Positions 38,701 through 45,527 of a stretch of 64,000 bases of DNA are shown in pieces. The stretch's first letter is position 1. The number at the start of each line of letters is the position of its first letter. The notes under the pieces were generated by a model, which saw only the letters and a list, made by a program, of their open reading frames with translations, ran no database searches and had not been told where the DNA came from. Position numbers and translations under genes: made by a program. Origin of the DNA: Verrucomicrobiota bacterium (GTDB lineage: Bacteria; Verrucomicrobiota; Verrucomicrobiia; Limisphaerales; Pedosphaeraceae); the NCBI GenBank assembly GCA_021325145.1, contig JAJPHR010000025.1, positions 1 through 64,000 on the forward strand. Direction: 5' to 3'.

Positions 38701-38949
38701 CGTGTCGAACCTGAGCTTTGCCTTGCGCGCCTGTTCATCCGGTCCGTGACATTGGTAACAATTGTCTGAAAGAATCGGGAGAATCTCGCGGCTGAAATTG
38801 ACCGGTTTCCGGGAAATCTTGACGGGGGCGGCGCGAAGGGGAAACACAAACAGGCACAGCGTAATCGCCAACGACGCGCGAACGCCGAAATTGATCTTAC
38901 GTCCGGTGATTTGCATCTTCGCGACTTTGGACCTTTGCTTCAAATTCAT
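35716..38949 (-). CDS. PSD1 protein: planctomycete cytochrome c, DUF1549, LamG-like and DUF1553 domains
   Basis: 1077 aa from the ATG at 38949; the frame extends to a TTG at 39021, and the ATG at 38916 is another option. After a signal segment (LAITLCLFVFPLRA) comes the PSCyt1 domain with heme motif CYQCH (Cys64, Cys67, His68). DUF1549 follows (WARNGIDQFILARLEEEGL, YGERMAVDWLDLARYADTHG), then a LamG-like domain (about 480-680; FPGLGHFTRRDPFSLALW), then DUF1553 (ANRLGLARWLLAPDNPLTAR, VNRAWQMMFGRGI). It is secreted and probably binds heme c and a polymer. Coupled with the DUF1501 gene downstream. Confidence 0.92.
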   Translation of the reverse strand: MNLKQRSKVAKMQITGRKINFGVRASLAITLCLFVFPLRAAPVKISRKPVNFSREILPILSDNCYQCHGPDEQARKAKLRFDTKEGAFRVKDGMAVIVPGKSAESELVRRISSTDPEEIMPPPKSNRKLTAEQIELLKRWVDEGAKWSRHWALEPRGRPAMPATQQKNWARNGIDQFILARLEEEGLKPSKEARRETLLRRVTLDLTGLPPTLAEIDAFLADKSPGAYETVVDRLLASPRYGERMAVDWLDLARYADTHGYQMDRFRPMWPWRDWVIKAFNQNLPYDQFITWQLAGDLLPNPTSEQRLATAFNRLHMQNEEGGIVEEEYRVAYVVDRVDTFGTAFLGLTFECSRCHDHKFDPITQRDFYSLFAFFQNIDESGQTSYFTGAMPVPTLLLSDAATDAQLAELHRKISEKESQLKDLRTQAQAGFESWLANKPAKPAIPGLIGSFAFDEIVSNHVANAIDSSKSALAMENPRLVPGKNGQCVELSGENGFTFPGLGHFTRRDPFSLALWLQTPSHAPRFVVVHHSKAPIDAASRGYELLLEDGRVAFGLHHTWPANSLKVITRQPVPTNEWVHVTATYDSSSRAEGVHIYINGESVPLEIVRDGLFKDITYDGGEPDLAIGFRFRDNGFKDGKVDDFRIFNRQLTALEVAELANRADFTEAWNSPPERLNAAQREGLLDYYVANIFSPALELGGDLHKLREEQSKLVNSIPEAMVMQETPQPRRAFILKRGAYDAPGDEVFANTPATLPPFPIGEPTNRLGLARWLLAPDNPLTARVIVNRAWQMMFGRGIVETSDNFGRQGAFPTHPELLDWLANEFVNNGWDMKHLLKLMAMSATYRQSSRASPELLTRDPGNELFARASARRLTAEMLRDQALAVSGLLVEKLGGPSVKPYQPEGLWEEKAMGAPKYDQGKGEDLYRRSLYTFWKRTVPPPAMIAFDASERNVCTVRRQTTSTPLQALTLLNDPQIVEASRQLGERMLKHGGKNLEDEVTWVFRVATGRRPSARETKVLKELFEEQRALYERDDQAAAKLLAVGESKRDPSIQYADLAAATILSEAVLNHDEAVMRR

Positions 38950-39051
38950 CCGCCGACGCGCGGATTCCTGGACCAGTGGTTCTGAAAGATAGGATATTCG
39001 CCCGCTGGATGGGCAAAGCAAGGGTTTTGGGGCAGCCGCGCCTGTTTGTTG

Positions 39052-39070
39052 CCGGGACAGTGTCCCCCGG
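39052..39070. repeat. GGGACA-G-TGTCCC intergenic palindrome
   Basis: Six-base arms 39054-39059 and 39061-39066 around one base, with CC and GG flanks, upstream of rpmB. It resembles the GCGGGGACAAGTTG hairpin at 48069-48089 and may belong to the same dispersed family. Confidence 0.4.
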
Positions 39071-39130
39071 ATGCTTTCGGGATTGCCACCTCACTTCACG
39101 GAGGGCAGCACTATTTTCCATTTTTTCTGC

Positions 39131-39158
39131 TTGCAACGAGGCGTTTCTTTGTTATTTT
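39131..39158 (+). promoter_or_regulatory. Putative sigma-70 promoter of rpmB
   Basis: TTGCAA at 39131-39136 and TATTTT at 39153-39158 are separated by 16 bases, 28 bases before the rpmB ATG. If used, the transcript would begin near 39165 with the RBS hairpin at its 5' end. Confidence 0.4.
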
Positions 39159-39162
39159 CCTC

Positions 39163-39180
39163 GTTCCCTTGAAAGGGAAC
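39163..39180 (+). promoter_or_regulatory. Hairpin sequestering the rpmB ribosome-binding site
   Basis: GTTCCCTT (39163-39170) and AAGGGAAC (39173-39180) are perfectly complementary. The Shine-Dalgarno AAGGGA lies wholly in the right arm, 8 bases before the ATG at 39187. Folding would block ribosome entry, so translation of L28 may be controlled. Ribosomal protein genes are often autoregulated by such leaders; this one is inferred from sequence only. Confidence 0.5.
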
Positions 39181-39186
39181 AGCTTT

Positions 39187-39468
39187 ATGGCAAAATTTTG
39201 TGAATTAACAGGCACGGGTCCGATGAAGGGCAGCCACATCTGGCGCAGCGGCAAAGCCAAGAAAAAGGGCGGCATCGGCACGCACATCACCGCGATTACC
39301 AAGCGGCGTTTCATGCCGAACCTCCAACGCGTCAAGGCGGTCGTCAATGGCGAAGTCCGCTATATTCGCGTCACCGCCAATGCGATCAAAAAGGGCCTGG
39401 TCGTGAAGGCGCCAAAGCGCAAATGGCAGAAGCCGGAAGCCAAGGGCGCAGGGGCGGCAAAGGCGTAG
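39187..39468 (+). CDS. rpmB: 50S ribosomal protein L28
   Basis: 93 aa, somewhat longer than many L28 proteins owing to an Ala/Lys-rich tail. It begins MAKFCELTG, the standard L28 opening, then has KRRFMPNLQRV and IRVTANAIKKGL, which are conserved bL28 segments. It binds 23S rRNA and is part of the large subunit. The ATG at 39187 has AAGGGA 8 bases upstream; a longer frame to 39046 has no such site. Convergent with smpB, with 30 bases between stops. It is not beside rpmG here. Confidence 0.95.
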   Translation: MAKFCELTGTGPMKGSHIWRSGKAKKKGGIGTHITAITKRRFMPNLQRVKAVVNGEVRYIRVTANAIKKGLVVKAPKRKWQKPEAKGAGAAKA

Positions 39469-39498
39469 AGCGCCTCAGACGCTTCCACGTCCCAAAAG

Positions 39499-39954
39499 TT
39501 ACTTTCCCTTCATGCGCTTCATCGTGGCGCGTTTGACTTCGCGTTCGGAATCGCGCTTCTTTAAGTCTTCGCGCTTGTCGAACTGCACTTTGCCCTTGCC
39601 GACAGCAAGGGCGACCTTCACGCGGCCATTTTTCCAATAAAACGACAGCGGGAACAGCGCGTTCCCTTTTACTGAGCTCAGACCGAACAGTTTGCGAATC
39701 TCAGCCTTGTGCAATAACAGCTTTCTGGGGGCCTTGGGCTGGTGATTCTGGCGGTTCCCGAAGGTGTATTCCTCAATGTGGGCGTTGTACAAAAAGACCT
39801 CATCCTTTTCGACCCGCGCAAACGCATCCGCGATCTGCCCCTTGCCAGCCCGCAACGATTTCACCTCCGTGCCATGTAGAACGATCCCCGCCTCAAATGT
39901 TTCGAGGATATGATAATCATGCCGCGCCTTGGAATTAGTCAGAATATCAGCCAT
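39499..39954 (-). CDS. smpB: SsrA-binding protein SmpB
   Basis: 151 aa, the usual SmpB length. Conserved core: NSKARHDYHILETFEAGIVL, HGTEVKSLR, ADAFARV, YNAHI, and the basic tail (KKRDSEREVKRATMKRMK) that mimics the codon-anticodon stem in the decoding centre. It carries tmRNA to stalled ribosomes for trans-translation. The ATG at 39954 (MADIL) is preferred; an ATG two codons upstream is possible. No tmRNA gene was recognised in the window. Convergent with rpmB. Confidence 0.96.
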   Translation of the reverse strand: MADILTNSKARHDYHILETFEAGIVLHGTEVKSLRAGKGQIADAFARVEKDEVFLYNAHIEEYTFGNRQNHQPKAPRKLLLHKAEIRKLFGLSSVKGNALFPLSFYWKNGRVKVALAVGKGKVQFDKREDLKKRDSEREVKRATMKRMKGK

Positions 39955-40184
39955 TGCCATCGCGAGAAAAGGAAGCCGAAAGTCCAAGGTCCAAGGTCAA
40001 AGCATGCTGGATGGAAGGCCGTTGGTAACTCAAAGTCATAAATGTTAACGGGTGGAAGATAGCGCCCGACTCATGCGGCCGGCAAGAACGGTATGCCGCA
40101 GGAGGGCGTCCACCAAGGCCTGAAAGCTCCAGCGCGACCTGGCGTGTGAAGGCGGGAGGCGGGCACCCCGTCCCGCGTTGGGAA

Positions 40185-40445
40185 CTAATGCTTCTTCCGC
40201 TTCTTGGTATGCCCGGTGGCCTTTTCGACATCGGCCATTTCCGGCATTTCCCAGCCGACCTTTTCTTCAATGATCTCGGCCAGGGCGATATCGGCAGCGC
40301 CCATGTTGGCTGTATCGGCAATCAGTGGCCGGCTGCTGGAGCCGCCACCGGAATTGAGCTGCCGGACACGGCGCGATACCAGGTTTATCAGAACGTTGGG
40401 GTTGCCAACCTTCTCCAATGCTTTCCTGCAAAGTTCAGAGTTCAA
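40185..40445 (-). CDS. rpoZ: DNA-directed RNA polymerase subunit omega
   Basis: 86 aa. The sequence NPNVLINLVSRRVRQLNSG near residue 15 is the conserved helix of omega that contacts the beta' subunit, and ADIALAEIIEEKV matches the second conserved segment. The subunit aids assembly of RNA polymerase. The start appears to be a TTG at 40445, with GGGAT about 7 bases before; no ATG or GTG is in frame before the conserved part. It is divergent from the DUF883 gene, with about 250 bases between, and 230 bases upstream of smpB. Confidence 0.88.
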   Translation of the reverse strand: MNSELCRKALEKVGNPNVLINLVSRRVRQLNSGGGSSSRPLIADTANMGAADIALAEIIEEKVGWEMPEMADVEKATGHTKKRKKH

Positions 40446-40698
40446 AATTTTATCCCATTATCCACTAGAGCCGGTCATTTTACTGCTCATTCGGCCCGGC
40501 GCAAGAGAAAAAACCAACAAAAAAACCAGCCAACCAGCCTAAAACGAGCGCATCCGCCTGGGCGCCACAGGACGCGGCCGGCTCAAATCTGCTGATTTTC
40601 CCGATTAGAGCCAATACCCCATGGCGGGAACGGGGAAAGTGCGTTTTGTTCTGGTGTCAGCGGGCGCGCTTTGCAACAGAATATCAAAAACAACTGTT

Positions 40699-40962
40699 AT
40701 GGACACTAAATCACAAGCCGAACACTTGGAGGATACGGCGCAGAATACTCTCGAGAACTTCCACGAGACCAGCGAGGAAATCCAAAACCGCCTGGGCGAG
40801 TTTTGGGAAACGAGCAAGGAACGAGCGGCGTCCTGTGCCCGGGCGACGGATCAAGCCATTCGTGAGAACCCCTGGCAGGCAGTGGGTATTGCTTTGGGCG
40901 TCGGTCTGCTTTTCGGATTGCTGCTCTCCTCCCGCAGTGGCAGAAATACCGACGAGGATTGA
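40699..40962 (+). CDS. DUF883 (ElaB/YqjD-like) membrane-anchored protein
   Basis: 87 aa from the ATG at 40699. An amphipathic helical, Glu-rich N-terminal half (about 1-58) is followed by the typical RENPWQAVGIALGVGLLFGLLL segment: NPW, then one C-terminal membrane helix. E. coli homologues ElaB and YqjD sit in the inner membrane and bind ribosomes in stationary phase; the same role here is by analogy. A cytosolic N-terminus and membrane-buried tail are predicted. No strong ribosome-binding site is visible. Confidence 0.85.
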   Translation: MDTKSQAEHLEDTAQNTLENFHETSEEIQNRLGEFWETSKERAASCARATDQAIRENPWQAVGIALGVGLLFGLLLSSRSGRNTDED

Positions 40963-41093
40963 GACTTGCCTGCCCATGGGCGGCGACCCGCCGACCGGAA
41001 CGGAGAGCGGGCACTGAAGGCAGGCGTGAATGCTCGTGGGCTTCCGTACGGCCAGCGGCCCTACGGCACGGGCGGGTCGCCCGTGCTACCCCT
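40963..41093. repeat. Composite intergenic palindrome region
   Basis: Contains GCCTGCC (40968-40974) paired with GGCAGGC (41019-41025), and a perfect 9-base stem GCACGGGCG/CGCCCGTGC at 41066-41074 and 41078-41086 with a 3-base loop. It lies between convergent genes. With no T-tract it looks like a REP-type element rather than a standard terminator, though it could halt transcription from both sides. Confidence 0.55.
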
Positions 41094-42467
41094 CTATTTT
41101 TGCCCCTGCGTCTGAAGTCGTGCCGCCGTTTCTTCAGCCTGGCGCATCACTCGCAAAATGTTCAGTCCGGCCACTTTTTTGATATCCTCGCGCGTGTAAC
41201 CACGCCGCATCAATTCCGCCAGCAGCGCAGGGTAGCAGGAAACATCTTCCAAGCCGTCGGGCGGACCTTCAAAACCATCGTAGTCGCCGCCGACTCCGAC
41301 GTGATCAATCCCAGCCACTTTGCGGATGTGGTCGATGTGGTCCGCCACATCGTTGAGCGCGGCTGCATGCGGCAAAGGATTCGCCACGTCCCAGTTCTCC
41401 ATGGCCGCTTTCACCTTTTCAGGTGCGTCGGGATAAAGTTTCTCCAGCCTGTCCCGTTCCGCTTTATGCAATGCCGCGTGCGCCCGCGCGCGTTCCGTCA
41501 GGTACTGTGGCAGGAAGGTTGCCATGACAATGCCGCCATTGGCCTGGACCATCTTGAGCACGTCGTCCGGAACATCGCGGGGATCGTCGCACAATGCCCG
41601 CGCGGATGAGTGTGAGAAGATGACCGGCGCCTGGCTTACTTTAATTGCGGCGCGCATGGTTTCCGCGGAGACGTGCGAGAGATCCACCAGCATGCCGAGA
41701 CGGTTCATTTCACGGACAACATCTTCGCCGAACGGAGTCAAGCCGTGGTGTTTGGGCTCATCGTTGGCGGAATCCGCCCAATCCACATTCCTGATGTGCG
41801 TGAGAGTCATGTAACGAGCGCCGAGCGCGTAGGTCGTCCGCAAAATGGCCAGCGAATTGTCGATCGAGTGGCCGCCTTCCATGCCGATAAGAGAAGCAAT
41901 CTTCCCCGCGCGATGGATGCGTTCAACGTCCGCCGCAGTGAGGGCCAGTTCAAAAGTTTCCGGGTAGCGCGCCATCATTTGATGGACGACATCGATCTGC
42001 TCCAGGACAGCCCGGACAGCGACTGACCCAATCAAGGTGGACGGAACATATACCGACCAGAATTGACCACCCACACCGCCGGCGCGCAAGCGGGGAATGT
42101 CCGTAGCCATTGGAGGCTTCAGCTTGCGCGTGTCACCGGCGAGATCGATGCCATTCAGGTCGTCGTTGGCGCGCTTGCGGTATTGCCACGGCACATCGTT
42201 GTGCCCGTCGATCAAAGGCGTTTCCCGCAGGATCTGCCTGACCTCGGCGATTTGTGCATCCGTGGGTTTCAAGGTTTCCACCTCCGCAGTGCGCCCAATA
42301 CAAGCCACTCCAAATGAGAGTGCGAGTCCGAGCAGGAAAAGGAAACCCGGGTGTCTCGTGCTGGCAAGGACGTTGCAGCGGCATGAATGCCGCGCTCCTT
42401 TGGCTGTAGCGCCATCATGCTCGGAAATATCCGCTTGGGCATGGGTTTTTCTTTGGGCCTTGGTCAT
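41094..42467 (-). CDS. M19 family membrane dipeptidase-like protein
   Basis: 457 aa. M19 (renal dipeptidase) landmarks: LIDGHNDVPW with the HxD zinc ligands, the bridging Glu in GMEGGHSI, MTLTHIRNVDWADS, MLVDLSHVS and VIFSHSSARAL with His ligands, and GVGGDYDG near the end. The family cleaves dipeptides, including D-amino-acid-containing ones, with two zinc ions. A hydrophobic N-terminal segment (FLFLLGLALSFGVACIG) is a signal or anchor. The 45 residues before it are partly encoded by an intergenic-type palindrome (42378-42393). It starts 21 bases after acs on the same strand. Confidence 0.92.
   Translation of the reverse strand: MTKAQRKTHAQADISEHDGATAKGARHSCRCNVLASTRHPGFLFLLGLALSFGVACIGRTAEVETLKPTDAQIAEVRQILRETPLIDGHNDVPWQYRKRANDDLNGIDLAGDTRKLKPPMATDIPRLRAGGVGGQFWSVYVPSTLIGSVAVRAVLEQIDVVHQMMARYPETFELALTAADVERIHRAGKIASLIGMEGGHSIDNSLAILRTTYALGARYMTLTHIRNVDWADSANDEPKHHGLTPFGEDVVREMNRLGMLVDLSHVSAETMRAAIKVSQAPVIFSHSSARALCDDPRDVPDDVLKMVQANGGIVMATFLPQYLTERARAHAALHKAERDRLEKLYPDAPEKVKAAMENWDVANPLPHAAALNDVADHIDHIRKVAGIDHVGVGGDYDGFEGPPDGLEDVSCYPALLAELMRRGYTREDIKKVAGLNILRVMRQAEETAARLQTQGQK
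42378..42393. repeat. GCGGCAT-GA-ATGCCGC palindrome inside an N-terminal extension
   Basis: Perfect 7-base arms around two bases. The CATGAATGCCG core recurs at 31990-32000. Both lie at the 5' edge of minus-strand genes for exported proteins and are read through as RHSC in the longest frame. It looks like a dispersed palindromic element. Confidence 0.5.
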
Positions 42468-42488
42468 TGGCCATTGATCATTCTCAAG

Positions 42489-44495
42489 TTATTCCTCGCT
42501 GCTGCTCAAGCGCGCCAGGACGCTCAAATCCTCCAGCGTGGTAGTGTCGCCCTTGATCTCGCCACCGGAGGCGATCTGCTTGAGCAAACGCCGCATGATC
42601 TTCCCTGAACGGGTCTTGGGCAGCGCTTCGGCGAAACGGATATCGTCGGGTTTGGCCACCGGGCCGATTTCCTTGGCGACGTGGTTGCGGAGTTCGTCGC
42701 GCAATTTTTGGTCGGCGGTCACGCCGCCTTTCACGGTCACAAACGCGACCAGCGCCTGGCCTTTCAAGTCGTCCGGACGGCCCACGACCGCCGCTTCGGC
42801 CACCTTGTGGTTGCTGACAAGCGCGCTCTCCACTTCGGCCGTCCCGATGCGGTGCCCGGCCACGTTCAACACGTCGTCGATGCGGCCGACAATCCAAAAA
42901 TAGCCGTCCTTGTCCTGGCGGCAACCGTCCCCGGTGAAGTAGCTGCCCTTCACCTCGCTCCAGTAAGTGTCGCGATATCGCTGCATGTCGCCCCAGATGC
43001 CGCGCAACATGCTTGGCCACGGCTTGCGAATGACCAGTTTGCCGCCGCTGTTCCTGGGAACGGCTTTACCCTGGTCATCCACGACTTCCGGCAGCACACC
43101 GAAGAAGGGCAGCGTTGCCGTGCCGGGCTTGGTGGGCGTCGCCCCCGGCAAGGGTGTGATCATGATTCCGCCAGTTTCCGTTTGCCACCAGGTATCGACG
43201 ATCGGGCACCGTTTGCCGCCAATGACTTCGTGGTACCAAATCCACGCCTCCGGATTGATCGGCTCACCAACAGTTCCCAGCAAACGCAATGAACTCAGGT
43301 TGTGTTTCCTGGGCCACTCCGTCCCCCATTTCATGAATGCGCGAATGGCGGTTGGGGCGGTGTAAAGGATCGTCACGCCGTATTTTTCGACGATTCGCCA
43401 GAAACGATCGGGTTCGGGGAAATTCGGCGCGCCCTCGTACATCAGGCTCGTGGCGCCATTGGCGAGCGGGCCATAAACGACGTAACTGTGCCCGGTGACC
43501 CAGCCGACGTCCGCCGTGCACCAATACGTGTCCATGGCTTGCAGATCGAAAACGTACTTGCTCGTCATCTTGGCGCCCAGCAGGTAGCCGCCCGTTGTGT
43601 GGAGAATGCCCTTGGGCTTGCCGGTGGAACCGCTCGTGTAGAGAATGAACAAGGGAGCCTCGCTGTCCATTGGTTCCGCGGGGCAATCAGCACTGACGTT
43701 GTCCATCTCGCGATGCCACCAGACATCCCGGCCTTCCTGGATGTGGATCCCGTTGTTGGCCCGACGCAGCACGATGACTTTCTGAATGGTTTTGGCCAGC
43801 ACTTCACCGCTGGCATTCTGAATTCCCAAGGCATCGTCCACGTTCTGCTTGAGGGGCACGATTGCGCCGCGCCGAAATCCCCCGTCCGCAGTGATGACCA
43901 GCTTCGCCTGGCAATCGTGGATGCGGTCAGCCACCGATTGCGCGCTGAAACCGCCAAAGACGACCGAATGGACCACGCCGATGCGAGCGCAGGCCAGCAT
44001 GGCAATCGCCGCTTCCGGGACCATGGGCAGATAGATGATGGCGCGATCGCCTTTTTTCAGCCCGTTGCGTTTGAGGACATTCGCAAAAAGGCAAACCTCG
44101 CGGTGGAGCTGCTTATAGGTGAGCGTGCGCTCCTCGCCGAGAACGCCGGTGCCGGCGGGCTCGCCTTCCCAAATCAGGGCCGCTTTATTCGCCGTGATGG
44201 TGTTCAGGTGCCGATCCAGGCAGTTATAACTGACATTCAACTTCGCGCCCACGAACCATTTCGCGAATGGCGCCTTCCATTCCAGGACCTTCTTCCAGGG
44301 CTTGAACCAGACCAATTCTTCCTTGGCTTGTTTGCCCCAGAACTTCTCGGGAGAGTTCACCGATTCATTGTACAGCTTGCGGTACTGGGCCATCGACTTT
44401 ATGTGCGCCTGGGCGGCAAACCCCTTGGGGGGCGGAAACACGCGATCCTCGTGTTGAAATGATGAAATATTGGCGGGCTGGTTGTTCGCTAGCAT
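42489..44495 (-). CDS. acs: Acetyl-CoA synthetase
   Basis: 668 aa, standard length. It activates acetate with ATP and CoA through acetyl-AMP. Motifs: [11 protein letters not shown] (ATP loop), WWQTETGG (adenylate site), YFTGDGC hinge region and [11 protein letters not shown] with the catalytic, acetylation-regulated Lys632. The N-terminal AcsN part includes [16 protein letters not shown]. It is followed by the M19 dipeptidase gene after 21 bases. The start at 44495 fits the family. Confidence 0.96.
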   Translation of the reverse strand: MLANNQPANISSFQHEDRVFPPPKGFAAQAHIKSMAQYRKLYNESVNSPEKFWGKQAKEELVWFKPWKKVLEWKAPFAKWFVGAKLNVSYNCLDRHLNTITANKAALIWEGEPAGTGVLGEERTLTYKQLHREVCLFANVLKRNGLKKGDRAIIYLPMVPEAAIAMLACARIGVVHSVVFGGFSAQSVADRIHDCQAKLVITADGGFRRGAIVPLKQNVDDALGIQNASGEVLAKTIQKVIVLRRANNGIHIQEGRDVWWHREMDNVSADCPAEPMDSEAPLFILYTSGSTGKPKGILHTTGGYLLGAKMTSKYVFDLQAMDTYWCTADVGWVTGHSYVVYGPLANGATSLMYEGAPNFPEPDRFWRIVEKYGVTILYTAPTAIRAFMKWGTEWPRKHNLSSLRLLGTVGEPINPEAWIWYHEVIGGKRCPIVDTWWQTETGGIMITPLPGATPTKPGTATLPFFGVLPEVVDDQGKAVPRNSGGKLVIRKPWPSMLRGIWGDMQRYRDTYWSEVKGSYFTGDGCRQDKDGYFWIVGRIDDVLNVAGHRIGTAEVESALVSNHKVAEAAVVGRPDDLKGQALVAFVTVKGGVTADQKLRDELRNHVAKEIGPVAKPDDIRFAEALPKTRSGKIMRRLLKQIASGGEIKGDTTTLEDLSVLARLSSSEE

Positions 44496-44654
44496 AAGAT
44501 TATCCGGGCTTCAGCGACGAGAGTTTATGTACGCGGGCGGCATGGCGTCAATCTGTCAATTAGCGGAAGGTGGAACCGGCGGCTCCGACTCCGTCGAAGA
44601 AAGTCACCCAAATAAGTGATGGCAAAACCACCCTCCATTGGGTAATTTTCTGAC

Positions 44655-45434
44655 ATGTTCACCTGCACCAGAATCATGGCGCCCCGGCTTGCCGGCCGGC
44701 CGGCCCATCCCAGAAATCGCGCCTCTGGCTTCCGCGCATTCACTCTCATCGAACTGCTGGTGGTAATCACGATCATTGCAATCCTGGCGGCGATGCTGCT
44801 GCCAGCGTTGACGAAGGCCCAGTTAAAGGCCAAACAAACGACCTGCATCAATGGCCTCAAACAATTGAGCCTGGGCACCCTGCTCTACCTGGGCGAGAAC
44901 GCGGATACCTTTCCCGGGTGCGCGTCCAGAAACACCTACGGTTTCCAGGTTGACGACTGGATCTACTGGCGCAATCAGGCTCCCTACCCCCTGAGCGCGA
45001 GCCCAATCTTCGTGACCATTGGCGGCGGCGCGACCACCAACTTGTTCCGTTGCCCGCTGGACCGGAACGATACCTGGCGCAACCAATCCAGCCCGCCTTA
45101 TCCATGCAGTTACACGATGACCAGTTACGATGCGGTCGGAGGCGTAAATGTGCACGGGTTGACGTCCCTGCCCAATGCGCCGTTCAAGGTGAGCAATGTC
45201 CGCAATGGCTCCACGAAAATCCTGCTCGCCGAAGAAGTGGCCGCCCAGACTCCAGCGGACAACCCGGACCCAAGTTACACTGCGGTGATTGACGATGGCC
45301 GCTTTCTGCCGAACAGCAATCGCCTCACGTGCCGCCATAACAAGAAGGCGGATGTCGGTTTTGTCGATGGCCATGTGACGCCAGTTTTGTGGACCTTTGG
45401 CACCAACATCCTCAACTCGGCGGCAGATCAGTAG
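44655..45434 (+). CDS. Pseudopilin-like protein, H-X9-DG type
   Basis: 259 aa. Prepilin signal FRA then [20 protein letters not shown]; position -1 is Ala. The C-terminal part has [13 protein letters not shown], a perfect H-X9-DG signature (His, nine residues, Asp-Gly). Central Cys residues and the DTFPGC region are as in related proteins. It is 93 bases upstream of the GH2 gene on the same strand. Starts at 44655 or 44676 are both possible. A role in pseudopilus assembly or polymer handling is inferred. Confidence 0.9.
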   Translation: MFTCTRIMAPRLAGRPAHPRNRASGFRAFTLIELLVVITIIAILAAMLLPALTKAQLKAKQTTCINGLKQLSLGTLLYLGENADTFPGCASRNTYGFQVDDWIYWRNQAPYPLSASPIFVTIGGGATTNLFRCPLDRNDTWRNQSSPPYPCSYTMTSYDAVGGVNVHGLTSLPNAPFKVSNVRNGSTKILLAEEVAAQTPADNPDPSYTAVIDDGRFLPNSNRLTCRHNKKADVGFVDGHVTPVLWTFGTNILNSAADQ

Positions 45435-45527
45435 AACGAACTGCGGATGGAAAATTGGCGGAGCATGCAGCTTTGGTTTGGGAGCGATCCCCTCCCAAGG
45501 CCGGAGGAGGAGGTTGGGATTAAGAGA

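Noticed and set aside
39469..40184. tmRNA gene next to smpB
   Set aside because: No tRNA-Ala-like ends or tag reading frame could be found around smpB.
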